Of a stretch of 22,768 bases of DNA, positions 1-7,476 are shown one piece after another. The stretch spans positions 1-22,768 of the forward strand of contig NZ_CALIBB010000189.1 of the NCBI RefSeq assembly GCF_938045595.1. Direction: 5' to 3'. Source of the DNA: an uncultured Campylobacter sp. GTDB taxonomy: Bacteria > Campylobacterota > Campylobacteria > Campylobacterales > Campylobacteraceae. The notes under the pieces were generated by a model. That model did no database searches. It was not told the origin of the DNA and saw nothing but the letters and a program-made list of their open reading frames with translations. The translations under genes and the position numbers were made by a program. Numbering within the stretch: the stretch's first letter is position 1; each line of letters begins with the position of its first letter.

Positions 1-497
1 GCTTGTGAAATTTTAAAATAATGCCAAGAAGTACTTGTTCGAGTGTGGCTTGCGATGCGCGAGATTTTCGTAAATCGCGAGATTCGAGCTTTGCTCGGCT
101 GACTGACACTGCGTGATGTGCAGGAGGTGTGAAATTTGCGGCGTTGCGGCGTGAAATTTCAAGTCTTGCCGCGCGCGATTTATGCAGTCACTATATAAAA
201 TTTCATACGGCTGTCGCAGCTTTTAAGTCTGTGCGAAATAAAACTTGCGAAACGACGTGGCATTTTGCGATCGTTTTTAATTTTGCAAATGCGCTGTATT
301 TTAGCTCGGCGCGAGATAAAATTTTACGCGGCGCACTTTTATGTGATGTACGCGTCTGGCTTGCCGTTGCTCTTAGTGCCATGTCAGCGAGTGTCTAAGC
401 ATGGATGAGCGCGATGGCTGGCTCGTGTAACTATTAGCGTGCCGTTCAGTGCTGCTAGTGGCTTTAAGAGGCACGATGTGTGTTTACAGGGGAAGAG
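1..497. other. Gene-poor leader region
   Basis: I see no convincing gene here. An 89-codon open frame from GTG 129 has its only purine-rich site (AGGAGG, 122-127) one base before the start, too close to work, and its translation resembles no family I know. The DNA has repeat-field texture: runs such as GAAATTTT, GCGAGATT and TAAAATTT alternate with GCG-rich pieces. The opening bases could be the tail of something to the left, but I cannot show that. Confidence 0.5.
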
Positions 498-965
498 ATG
501 CTAAAAATCGATATGCTTAAATTCTTTCGCTCGGGCGAGTTTGCTGACGTAAAAAGCGGCTTGAGCTGCGCGCAGATCGTCGTGATGTTTGGCCCTGCGG
601 ATGCGAGCTTTAAGAGCGCGGGGGCTGAAATTTTAAGATACGGCGCCTTTGAGTTTCACTTTTTTCGGGACGAAATTTTTATGATTTTTTCGGATCATTT
701 CAGAAGTGAGCCTCTAAATTTCGGCGGCGGAAGCGCGCGGCAAATCGAAATCGAGCCTTGGATATTATCGGGCTGTCCTGCCCCCATCGATCTTGCGGCA
801 GTGAAAGGCGCTTTAAATCGTGAGCGGATCGAGTATCGCGAGCGCGCAACGGATGAGGGTTTGAAGCTAGACTTAAGCAGCAGCGTTACGCTTGCATTTG
901 AAAGCTTGAGCGGCTTGGGCGGACCCCGCGGCTACGAGCTTGCCGCATTTTGGATAAAATTTTAA
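498..965 (+). CDS. Hypothetical protein with a BamE-like 'V..G.S...V...FGP.D' segment
   Basis: The product is about 155 residues and I do not recognise the family. ATG 498 is preferred over GTG 480 because AGGGGAAGAG lies just before it. The N-terminal third (residues about 10-50) follows a pattern seen in many small stand-alone proteins and some immunity-type proteins: a 'V.SGLS..QIV.MFGPAD' stretch, then 'ILRYGAFEFHFF.DEIFMI', suggesting a short alpha/beta fold reading out as strand-turn-strand. No signal peptide or membrane segment is visible, so it is probably cytoplasmic. It stands alone, with no toxin-like partner in view, so an immunity role is only a guess. Composition is close to the neighbouring genes. 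I am fairly sure it is coding because both the ribosome site and the residue pattern are protein-like. Confidence 0.65.
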   Translation: MLKIDMLKFFRSGEFADVKSGLSCAQIVVMFGPADASFKSAGAEILRYGAFEFHFFRDEIFMIFSDHFRSEPLNFGGGSARQIEIEPWILSGCPAPIDLAAVKGALNRERIEYRERATDEGLKLDLSSSVTLAFESLSGLGGPRGYELAAFWIKF

Positions 966-1029
966 CGGAATTTAAAAAGAGAAATATTTCTTTCGCGCGC
1001 TTTTTAAATTTAGCTTTTAAATTTACTCT

Positions 1030-1240
1030 TCGTTGAATGAAAATGAATGAAAATCCAAGCTAAATTTCGGCAGAAGCGGCGTCTTGTATCACGCACAGCG
1101 ACGGAAAAACCGAGCCGTATTGGCTACAGAAGTGCGGATTTAAAGATCGCGAAAGTTTGGAGCGACGTATCTCCGCTTTTCTGCCGCTACGGCGCGCCAG
1201 GATGAAGTGCCGAGATAAAATTTTAAACAAAAGAGGTTTG
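1030..1240 (+). other. Possible gene remnant upstream of the 1241 gene
   Basis: Two overlapping frames read protein-like but neither is complete. One contains 'HSDGKTEPYWLQKCGFKD' at about 1099-1152 and runs open into the next gene. The other has the short frame starting at ATG 1047. A preceding 'SGVLYH' phrase at about 1076-1093 lies in a different frame from the 'HSDGKTEPYW' phrase, as if a one-base shift separates them. This fits a decayed gene end, but the piece is short and no family is recognised. Confidence 0.25.
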
Positions 1241-1756
1241 ATGTTTTTTGATACAAAATACGATGAAAAAAAGATTGCTAGCTTTAATCAGATGGATGCA
1301 CTTTTAAGCTGCGTGCTACTGTTTTTTATCCTTGGCGCGGCGCCGTATGCGTCCTACACGGCCGTGCTGCCGTCTAGCCCCGAGGATTTGCAGACCATAG
1401 AGGGACGCGTCATATATGTGCAAACGGATAAGAGCAGAGGGACTAGTTATTATAAGTTAAATTTGGTGGATGGCGCGCTTAAACAGAGGCGTTTTTATTT
1501 AGATGTTTCTAGCACCGAGATAGACGGATACAAGGTCGCGATATACGACAAAGAGGTAAAAATTTGGTACCAAAGGATCGGGGGTGATACCGACCTTGCA
1601 CGGCAGATCGCCCTTAAAGACGGGCAAATGGTTTTAAAATACGATTATGCTTTTGCAGCCAGGTTTTATTACAATACCATATCCGATTCCTATAAAATCA
1701 CATATTTAAAATGGAGCGGCGGTGCGCTGTCGTATCATATGTCAAAGATTGCCTAA
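1241..1756 (+). CDS. Hypothetical membrane-anchored protein
   Basis: The product is about 171 residues and the family is unknown to me. The frame is open further upstream to TTG 1157, but ATG 1241 has AAGAGG four bases before it and gives a sensible N-terminus. Residues about 19-41 form one hydrophobic segment ('LLSCVLLFFILGAAPYASYTA') after a short charged N-terminus, so it is probably an inner-membrane anchor (N-in, C-out) or an uncleaved signal. The remaining 130 residues are strand-rich ('IEGRVIYVQTDK', 'YKVAIYDKEVKIWYQR', 'YKITYLKW'), suggesting a small beta-domain outside the membrane. It converges on the alpha/beta hydrolase with 75 bases between their ends. Its function cannot be inferred from context. 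Confidence 0.65.
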   Translation: MFFDTKYDEKKIASFNQMDALLSCVLLFFILGAAPYASYTAVLPSSPEDLQTIEGRVIYVQTDKSRGTSYYKLNLVDGALKQRRFYLDVSSTEIDGYKVAIYDKEVKIWYQRIGGDTDLARQIALKDGQMVLKYDYAFAARFYYNTISDSYKITYLKWSGGALSYHMSKIA

Positions 1757-1831
1757 ATACGAATAACGAACCATATAATAGGCAGGTTATATTTTATATT
1801 TTACAACGCGATTAGATTTCGAATTGCTTTT

Positions 1832-2506
1832 TTAAATTGATGCCACAATCTCCGCAATCCACGCAGCAACGGAGTTAGGATTAGAGATCATAGACAAATG
1901 TCCGCTGTGGATTTTTCGCGTTTTTGCGCCGATCTGCTCGGCGAAGTGCTGCTGCACGGCAAACGGTAGGGCGTTGTCATTTTCGGTGAGCAGATAATAA
2001 GACGGTTTGTAGCACCACGCCGCCGCGCCGATTTTATCTGCAAATGCAGCAGCATTCATCGGCGTTTGTACGGCGGCAAGCACGCGACTTTGCTCTGCGG
2101 GTAGGTCATTTGCCATCACGTGAGCGAAAGCTTCAGCACTCAGGACGATTTCGCCGTTAGCATCGGGGCTTAGTCCTTCCATCGGCGCATTTTGGCGAGC
2201 GAGCGCGTCCGCTGCGGATTCTCTGCTATCTGGGACGATGGCAGATAGATACAGCAGCGCGGCGACGTTTAGATGTCTGCCCACATGCGTAATTGGAACG
2301 CCTCCCCAAGAATGCCCTACTAATAGGGCTCTACCTCGCAACCTATCTAGCTTGCGGCTAATGCTTTGAGTGTCGGCAGCAAGCGACGTGAGCGGATTTT
2401 GTACGGCGAGCGCATTTAAGCCCGCGGCTTGCAAGCGACGGATTACTTCGGCATAGCATGAACCATCGGCGAATGCGCCGTGAACGAGGATGATATTTTT
2501 AATCAT
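1832..2506 (-). CDS. Alpha/beta-fold hydrolase (EstC/salicylate esterase-like)
   Basis: The 224-residue product is a cytoplasmic alpha/beta hydrolase of the small 'FVLVHGAFADGS' group found in many accessory regions. The opening strand and oxyanion loop 'IILVHGAFADGS' (residues about 5-16) are followed by the nucleophile elbow G64-H-S66-W-G-G, with Ser66 as nucleophile. The acid is best placed at Asp177 ('TENDNALP') and the base at His203 in 'SGHLSMISNPNSVAAWI'. Length is normal for the group and no signal peptide is present, so it is an intracellular esterase or lyase of unknown substrate. The start is secure: AAAGGAG precedes the ATG. It is monocistronic, flanked by a convergent hypothetical gene and a gene-free stretch, which fits an acquired or accessory gene. 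The fold is certain and the substrate is not. Confidence 0.9.
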   Translation of the reverse strand: MIKNIILVHGAFADGSCYAEVIRRLQAAGLNALAVQNPLTSLAADTQSISRKLDRLRGRALLVGHSWGGVPITHVGRHLNVAALLYLSAIVPDSRESAADALARQNAPMEGLSPDANGEIVLSAEAFAHVMANDLPAEQSRVLAAVQTPMNAAAFADKIGAAAWCYKPSYYLLTENDNALPFAVQQHFAEQIGAKTRKIHSGHLSMISNPNSVAAWIAEIVASI

Positions 2507-2943
2507 ATTTTCTCCTTTAAAGCTAGATTTTGATTATAGAACTCGGCGGGCGAGGCACAGCCCAAAATCGGAAAAGCAGCGTTCGCAGCGAGCGCGGCAG
2601 TTGCGACAAGGAAGTGTCGCCGCGAAAAATTTTATTTAGGAACAAATACTCCTTTTTGGTTAAATAAAAATTTTAATCGGCGATGACGGCAAGTCGTTAG
2701 AAGCCTTCGAAATGAAGCGACGCAGCTTGATAATCGGTCGCCCGATTGCCACCTAGTATGTCGTATCTAAGCGATAGCCCGCTTACCTACGTTGCTAAAA
2801 ATAGTGCCTTTGCTGCTCGTTTCTTGCTATAAAGAGTGCGCTAGCTCTGCACGGTTATGGCATAGCACGGCTATAGCGGTAAATTTTAAAGAGCTAATTC
2901 TATTTTTTGTTACAAAATTTAAGGCTAATTTTTTACACGCTTC
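2507..2943. other. Gene-free stretch with three short hairpins
   Basis: There is no plausible open frame. The stretch holds a perfect 6-bp hairpin GCGACA/TGTCGC (2603-2620, 6-base loop), an A/T stem TTTTATTTA/TAAATAAAA (2630-2638 with 2661-2669), and a 6-bp hairpin AATCGG/CCGATT with a 4-base loop (2732-2747). A short near-direct repeat GCACGGYTAT follows at about 2860-2875. It lies upstream of the hydrolase gene (read on -) and downstream of proS (also on -), so part of it may be the proS transcript end. No clear T-run terminator is attached to any of the stems. Confidence 0.45.
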
Positions 2944-4662
2944 TTAATTTTCCTCGGCTAATTTTTTCTTTATAAATTTTAAAATTTCATCCGCGCTTAC
3001 GCTCTGCCGCTTTAGACCTGCGCGGGTGATGAACTCGACGCTTCCCTCTGCTAGGGCTTTGCCCACGAGCACCGCATACGGAAAGCCCATCAGCTCGAAG
3101 TCGTTCATCTTCACGCCGAAACGCTCCGCGCGATCGTCTAGTAGCACGCGGATACCGCGCTTGCGACACTGCTCGTATAGTTTCTCAGCAAATTCTACCG
3201 CAGCTGCGTCTTTATGGTTTGAGATGATGATCTCAAGCTCGAAAGGCGCCAGCTCGCGCGGCCAGATGCAGCCTCGCTCATCGTGGCTGCTTTCGATCGC
3301 CACGGCGATGAGACGGCTTGCACCGATGCCGTAGCAGCCCATGTAAAACGCACGAGCCTTTCCGTTTGCGTCCAAAAATCGCGCTCCCATCGGCTCTGAA
3401 TAGCGCGTGCCGAGCTGAAAGATGTGGCCCACTTCGATGCCTTTCGTGATGCCAAGCTCGCCGCCACAGCACGGACACGCATCGCCTTCGCTTACGGCGG
3501 TAAGATCCGCAAAGCGCGATTCGTTAAAATTTATCACGCTAGCGCCCACGTAGTGGTAATCCGGCTCGTTCGCGCCCGCGATCATCTCGCGCGCTCCTTT
3601 TAGCTCGGCATCAATGTAAAATTTCGCCCCTTCGCCGAGCCCGAAAGGTCCGCAAAAGCCCGCCGTAAAGCCCGCTTGCGCGATCTCCTCCTCGCTGGCA
3701 TCGATTAGCTCTAGCGCACCGCAGGCGTTTTGCGCCTTGGTCTCTTGCAGCTCGTCGCAGCCGCGGATAAAAAACGCTACGATCTCGCTGCGATCCTCGT
3801 ATAGCGCTTTTTTGATCACCGCTTTGATAGTGTAGAATTTATCCACTTTGAAAAATTCCGCCACCGCGTCAATCGTTTTCATCGCGGGGGTTTTAAATTT
3901 CATCATACCGTCGGTTTCGGGCGCGGCGGCGTTCGTGGTTTTGGGCGCACGGCGCGCAGCCTCGATGTTTGCGGCATACTCGCAGCGCTTGCACACGACG
4001 ATATCGTCCTCGCCGTTATCCGCTAGCACCATAAACTCCTTGCTGCCGCTGCCGCCGATCGCGCCGCTGTCCGCATCGACCGCACGAAAATTTAACCCAA
4101 GTCGCGTAAAGATCTGCGAGTACGCCTGCCTCATCACTTCAAACTCGCGCTTCATATCCGCAGCGTCCGCGTGGAAGCTATAGGCGTCCTTCATCGTAAA
4201 CTCGCGTCCGCGCAGAAGCCCGAAGCGAGGGCGCGCCTCGTCGCGGAATTTCGTATTGATCTGATAGATATTTAGCGGCAGCTGCTTGTAGCTCGTGATC
4301 TTATCCGCGATCATCAAAACCGCCGCCTCCTCGTTAGTTGGGCTTAGTACGAAGTCGTTATCCTTGCGGTCTTTGAAGCGCAACAGCTCCTTGCCGTATT
4401 TGGCGTAGCGACCGCTTTTTTTCCACGCATCCGCGGACGTCACGACGCTAAAAGAGACCTCCTGCGCGCCCGCAGCGTCCATCTCCTGCCTGATGACGGC
4501 GCAGATCCGCTCCAGCACTATCTTTCCTAGCGGCAAAAAATTATAAAGCCCGCTGCCCAGCTGCTCGATAAATCCCGCGCGGATCAAAAGCGCGTGGCTA
4601 GGTAGTACCGCGTCTCTAGGGGCCTCTTTTAGGCTCGGAGCGAAAAGCTTGCTAAATTTCAT
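2944..4662 (-). CDS. proS: Prolyl-tRNA synthetase (bacterial long type)
   Basis: ProS attaches proline to tRNA-Pro in the cytoplasm. The 572-residue product matches the usual length of the bacterial form with an inserted editing domain. Class II signatures are present: 'GSGLYNFLPLG' (about 37-46), 'LSPTNEEA' (106-113), motif 2 'RPRFGLLRGREFTMKDAYSF' (144-163) and motif 3 'GCYGIGASRLIAVAIE' (about 442-457). The insertion domain lies between roughly 220 and 400, and an anticodon-binding domain with 'DDRAERFGVKMNDFELMGFP' follows. The ATG overlaps the end of hemA by 11 bases, so translation is probably coupled. It is the last gene of the DUF2018-prenyl synthetase-hemA-proS operon, a grouping known in Campylobacter and Helicobacter. 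Its final codons contain one copy of the AAATTTTAAAATTT palindrome (2974-2987), which encodes part of the C-terminal helix. Confidence 0.98.
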   Translation of the reverse strand: MKFSKLFAPSLKEAPRDAVLPSHALLIRAGFIEQLGSGLYNFLPLGKIVLERICAVIRQEMDAAGAQEVSFSVVTSADAWKKSGRYAKYGKELLRFKDRKDNDFVLSPTNEEAAVLMIADKITSYKQLPLNIYQINTKFRDEARPRFGLLRGREFTMKDAYSFHADAADMKREFEVMRQAYSQIFTRLGLNFRAVDADSGAIGGSGSKEFMVLADNGEDDIVVCKRCEYAANIEAARRAPKTTNAAAPETDGMMKFKTPAMKTIDAVAEFFKVDKFYTIKAVIKKALYEDRSEIVAFFIRGCDELQETKAQNACGALELIDASEEEIAQAGFTAGFCGPFGLGEGAKFYIDAELKGAREMIAGANEPDYHYVGASVINFNESRFADLTAVSEGDACPCCGGELGITKGIEVGHIFQLGTRYSEPMGARFLDANGKARAFYMGCYGIGASRLIAVAIESSHDERGCIWPRELAPFELEIIISNHKDAAAVEFAEKLYEQCRKRGIRVLLDDRAERFGVKMNDFELMGFPYAVLVGKALAEGSVEFITRAGLKRQSVSADEILKFIKKKLAEEN

Positions 4663-6208
4663 TTTGTTTGTCCTTTTTCTCGTTTTCTTGATTTAAAAAT
4701 TTTTCGTAGTTTTCTTGCAGTTCAAAAATTTCTACTAGCGCATTTACCGTGCCGCCCTCATCATCCGCGTCGCCAAGGTTTTTTAAATTTACCGTCGGAG
4801 CGTGCAGAAACGCTTTAAAAACCTGATGGATCAGCTTGCGCGCCTCCTCCGCATCGCTGTGCTTTAGATAGCCCTTTTTAAGCGCCTTGGCTAGCTCTAG
4901 CTCGGCTACTTGTTTCGCGCTTTGGCGCAAAGCCTTGATGATCGGCGTGGATGCCGCCGCCTTGAGCCATTTGAAAAATTCGTTCGTGCATTTTGCCACG
5001 ATCGAGTAAGCGATCTGCGCCTGCTCCTCGCGAAGCAGCAAATTTTTCTTTACGATCTCCTCCAGATCATCGACGCTATAAACTTCGACGTCCTCGCTCT
5101 GGCTAAGCTCCACGTCGCGCGGCACGGCTATATCGAAAAAATATCGCTTAAAGCTTTTGGGCTCAAGCAAGCTATCGGTAATGATTGGCTCCTGCGAGCC
5201 AGTAGCGCTGAAAAATAGGCTATTTACGTTCAGATATTTTTTGAGATTATCAAGACTATCGATTTTGATGCGGGATTGTGCCTGCGCGGGAGAATTCGCG
5301 AAGGGGGCAGAATTTTTATCGTCCTTGGGATTTTCGCCTGCTATGCGAGATTCATTGCTGTCTGCAAAAGTCTCTTTATTAAAATTTACGCCGTCTTTGG
5401 AATTTTGTTTTTGCGCGGGATTTTCGCCCGCGAAATTCGCGACATTTCCGGAATTCAAGTCGTCTGAATTATTTTCTGCACCGGGATTTTCATCCGCGCA
5501 ATTTTTCGCATCCAAGGAATTCTCGCCAAGTAGCGAGGCGGCTAGCCTCTGCGCGCCGGCTAAATTTCGATTTAAGATCGTGATATTCGCGCCGTTTGCG
5601 AGCAGGTGTTTGCACGCTAGCTCGCTCATCTCTCCCGCGCCCACTACCACGGCGTCCGCGCCCTGCAAGGAGCCCAGTCTGTCCTTTGCCATCGCCACGG
5701 CGACGCTTGAGACCGAGATCGGATTTTTTGAAATTTCGGTTTGGTTGCGGATGCGCGCCGCGCACTTTAGCGCTTCATCTATCGCTCTTGCGATCTGCGC
5801 GCCGGCGCGAGCGTTTTGCATCGCGAATTTATAGGCGTCTTTGAGCTGGCCTACGATCTGCGTTTCGCCCACTACGAGGCTATCAAGGGATGCTGCGACG
5901 GCGAAAAGGTGGTGTATCGCGCCGCGATCCTCATATATGTCGGCTAGGTTTTGCAGCTCTTCAAAGCTCACGCCGCTAATGCGCGAAAGCGCCAAAAGCA
6001 CGAACTTTTGCGCTTCGCTAAAGTCGCTTACGACGGTAAAAATTTCTACGCGGTTGCAGGTGCTAAGCACCAAACACTCCTCTATCGCGGAGTTTGAAGC
6101 CAAAAGGCGCAAAATTTCTTTCTTGCGCACATCGTTTGAAAACGACAGCTTCTCGCGCACCGTGATGTCCGTGTTTTTGTGGGTGAAGCTCACGCTCATA
6201 TACGCCAT
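4652..6208 (-). CDS. hemA: Glutamyl-tRNA reductase with a large in-frame insertion
   Basis: HemA reduces glutamyl-tRNA(Glu) to glutamate-1-semialdehyde with NADPH, the first committed step of C5 heme synthesis. The start is ATG 6208, overlapping the upstream TGA by one base. This gives 'MAYMSVSFTHKNTD', which aligns with known Campylobacter N-termini; TTG 6211 would add only one residue. The catalytic Cys51 sits in 'LSTCNRVEIF', 'LVVGETQIVGQ' is at about 111-121, and the nucleotide-binding 'VVVGAGEMSE' at 187-196. The product is 518 residues, against about 430 for Campylobacter homologues as I know them. The excess is an Asn/Glu/Asp-rich insert at residues about 226-315, inside the NADPH domain between 'ILNRN' and the 'LFFSATGSQEPII' strand, with three 'ENP' repeats. 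The catalytic residues are intact, so the enzyme is probably active. Confidence 0.96.
   Translation of the reverse strand: MAYMSVSFTHKNTDITVREKLSFSNDVRKKEILRLLASNSAIEECLVLSTCNRVEIFTVVSDFSEAQKFVLLALSRISGVSFEELQNLADIYEDRGAIHHLFAVAASLDSLVVGETQIVGQLKDAYKFAMQNARAGAQIARAIDEALKCAARIRNQTEISKNPISVSSVAVAMAKDRLGSLQGADAVVVGAGEMSELACKHLLANGANITILNRNLAGAQRLAASLLGENSLDAKNCADENPGAENNSDDLNSGNVANFAGENPAQKQNSKDGVNFNKETFADSNESRIAGENPKDDKNSAPFANSPAQAQSRIKIDSLDNLKKYLNVNSLFFSATGSQEPIITDSLLEPKSFKRYFFDIAVPRDVELSQSEDVEVYSVDDLEEIVKKNLLLREEQAQIAYSIVAKCTNEFFKWLKAAASTPIIKALRQSAKQVAELELAKALKKGYLKHSDAEEARKLIHQVFKAFLHAPTVNLKNLGDADDEGGTVNALVEIFELQENYEKFLNQENEKKDKQNEI
5270..5530 (-). repeat. Low-complexity insert within hemA (ENP repeats)
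   Basis: This segment encodes roughly residues 226-312 of HemA. In protein it shows three related blocks, 'DENPGAENNSDD', 'GENPAQKQNSKD' and 'GENPKDDKNSAP'. In DNA (+ strand) the words GGGATTTTC and GGAATT recur with GCG/CGC edges, matching the texture of the intergenic repeat fields. The flanking residues rejoin to a normal HemA sequence if the segment is removed. The exact edges are approximate. Confidence 0.75.
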
Positions 6209-7200
6209 CAAAACTCCCTATCTATCATATCTCGCACGATTTGCTCCAGCTTGTTGTTTTTAAATTCCGCCACGGCTTCAAGCGCCTTTTGCCCGTAGGC
6301 GCGAGCTTCGTTTATACAGCGCTCGATGATGCCGTGCTCGCTAAACTTTGTCTTGATCCATGAAATTTCGCTCTGGCAAAGCTGCTTTTTAAAAAACGAT
6401 TTTAGCTTTTGACGTTCCGAATCATCTAAATTTTCATACAAATAGATGTAGGGCAGGGTGGTTTTGCCCTCTACAAAATCGCTCAGGCTCGGTTTACCGA
6501 GCGCTTCTGAGCTTTGCGTTACGTCTAAGATGTCGTCGATGATCTGAAAGGCAAGCCCTAAATTTTTGCCGTATTCGCCGAATTTTGCGCTCGCGCTTGA
6601 AATTTTATCATGATCTTTCGCGGCGCTTGGAATTTCGACCTCGTTTTCTGTGCGGCTCATATCTGAAATTTCGCCGCGATTTTCCGCGCCGCCGAATTTC
6701 AAAAAAGCCCCGCAGCGCGCGACCTCTTCGATTAAGGCGGAGGTTTTTAGATAGATCATCTGCAGATATTTGCTCGCATCGTCGTTGAAATCGTCGCTTA
6801 AGCTCACGTCCATCAGCTCGCCCACTGCGAGCTTCGTGACGGCGAGCGAAAGCGCAGCGGCGATGCAGCTTTCAAATTTGCTAAGCTCAAAATACGCTTT
6901 GGAATAGAGTATGTCGCCCAGCATCACGGCGTTTTTGGAGCCGTAGGTGGCGTTGATCGAGGGTTTGCCACGGCGCACCGAGCTTTCGTCGATGACGTCG
7001 TCGTGCAGCAGGCTCGCGGCTTGAATGAGCTCGATGATCGCGCATAGACGCAGCGATTTTTCATCTTTTTGCGCGATGTTTAACAGCAGCTTGGAGCGTA
7101 GTTTTTTGCCGGGGCTTAGCCTATCAAACATCTCGCTAGCGGGCTCATATCCGCAGTCTGCGATGAAACTTTTCATAATTAAATCGATTTGATCTTGCAT
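6208..7200 (-). CDS. ispB: Polyprenyl diphosphate synthase (trans-isoprenyl, IspB/IspA-like)
   Basis: The enzyme condenses isopentenyl diphosphate onto an allylic primer to make a polyprenyl chain, probably the menaquinone side chain, in the cytoplasm. The 330-residue product has the first Asp-rich motif 'HDDVIDES' (D67, D68, D71) followed by 'VRRGKPS', and the second 'QIIDDILDVT' (D222, D223, D226). 'GKTTLPYIY' follows at about 245-253. A polar insert at residues about 170-205 ('ENRGEISDMSRTENEVEI...') lies between the helix after 'CGAFLKFGG' and 'FGEYGKNLGLAFQ', making the protein about 30 residues longer than the usual Campylobacter form. The start ATG overlaps the DUF2018 stop as TAATG, and its stop overlaps the hemA start. 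Chain length (octaprenyl or other) cannot be read from the sequence, so the symbol is by cluster context. Confidence 0.93.
   Translation of the reverse strand: MQDQIDLIMKSFIADCGYEPASEMFDRLSPGKKLRSKLLLNIAQKDEKSLRLCAIIELIQAASLLHDDVIDESSVRRGKPSINATYGSKNAVMLGDILYSKAYFELSKFESCIAAALSLAVTKLAVGELMDVSLSDDFNDDASKYLQMIYLKTSALIEEVARCGAFLKFGGAENRGEISDMSRTENEVEIPSAAKDHDKISSASAKFGEYGKNLGLAFQIIDDILDVTQSSEALGKPSLSDFVEGKTTLPYIYLYENLDDSERQKLKSFFKKQLCQSEISWIKTKFSEHGIIERCINEARAYGQKALEAVAEFKNNKLEQIVRDMIDREF
6586..6695 (-). repeat. Polar in-frame insert within the prenyl synthetase gene
   Basis: This encodes residues about 170-205 of the prenyl synthetase. The + strand DNA shows GAAATTTTAT, GGAATTTCG, GAAATTTCGCCGCG and GAATTTC words with GCG spacers, the same texture as the repeat fields. 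Residues on either side join to the expected helix pair leading to the second Asp-rich motif. The edges are estimated from protein alignment by memory. Confidence 0.6.
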
Positions 7201-7445
7201 TATTCGTTATTGCTTAGGATATTCCCGCTCATTTGCAAAAATTTGTCGTTTAGCTCGTCTTGTAAATCCTGCTGTGCGATGAAGCTTTCGATCTCGCGCT
7301 CGCTAATGCCGCGCTCTTCGCAGAGCCGCTCACAGGCGATGAGGCGGATTAGAGCCTCTTCGATTTCGTTTTGCACTAAAGTAGGGCTTGCAGCGGATAA
7401 AATTTCAAAAAATTTCTCTCTTGGGCTGCCTTCAAAAATATCCAT
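7200..7445 (-). CDS. DUF2018 family protein (HP0242-like)
   Basis: This is a small, all-helical, 81-residue protein with no membrane segment. The opening 'DIFEGSPREKFFEILSAASPTLV' and the later 'CEERGISEREIESFIAQQ' match the DUF2018 family of Campylobacter and Helicobacter. Its place next to the prenyl synthetase and hemA is the same as HP0242 beside HP0240/HP0239. From established knowledge, HP0242 forms an intertwined helical dimer whose biological job is unknown. The ATG is preceded by AAGGAAGG, and the stop overlaps the next start by one base (TAATG). As the first gene of the operon it carries the promoter for prenyl synthetase, hemA and proS. Confidence 0.9.
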   Translation of the reverse strand: MDIFEGSPREKFFEILSAASPTLVQNEIEEALIRLIACERLCEERGISEREIESFIAQQDLQDELNDKFLQMSGNILSNNE

Positions 7446-7467
7446 TTACCTTCCTTAAAATTTCGCG

Positions 7468-7476
7468 ATTATAGCA
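7468..7476 (-). promoter_or_regulatory. Extended -10 promoter for the DUF2018-ispB-hemA-proS operon
   Basis: On the minus strand the sequence reads TTTGCTATAAT, a TGN-TATAAT extended -10 with all six -10 bases matching. No -35 hexamer is recognisable 16-18 bases upstream, as is usual for sigma-70 promoters of Campylobacter. It lies about 22 bases from the DUF2018 start codon, which is preceded by AAGGAAGG. Confidence 0.7.

Noticed and set aside
129..398. 89-codon plus-strand open frame with GTG start
   Set aside because: The AGGAGG is one base from the start, the translation follows repeat-like DNA, and no family pattern is visible.
5157..5834. 225-codon plus-strand open frame antisense to hemA
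   Set aside because: It is a shadow frame over hemA and its low-complexity insert; hemA itself has clear catalytic and nucleotide-binding motifs.
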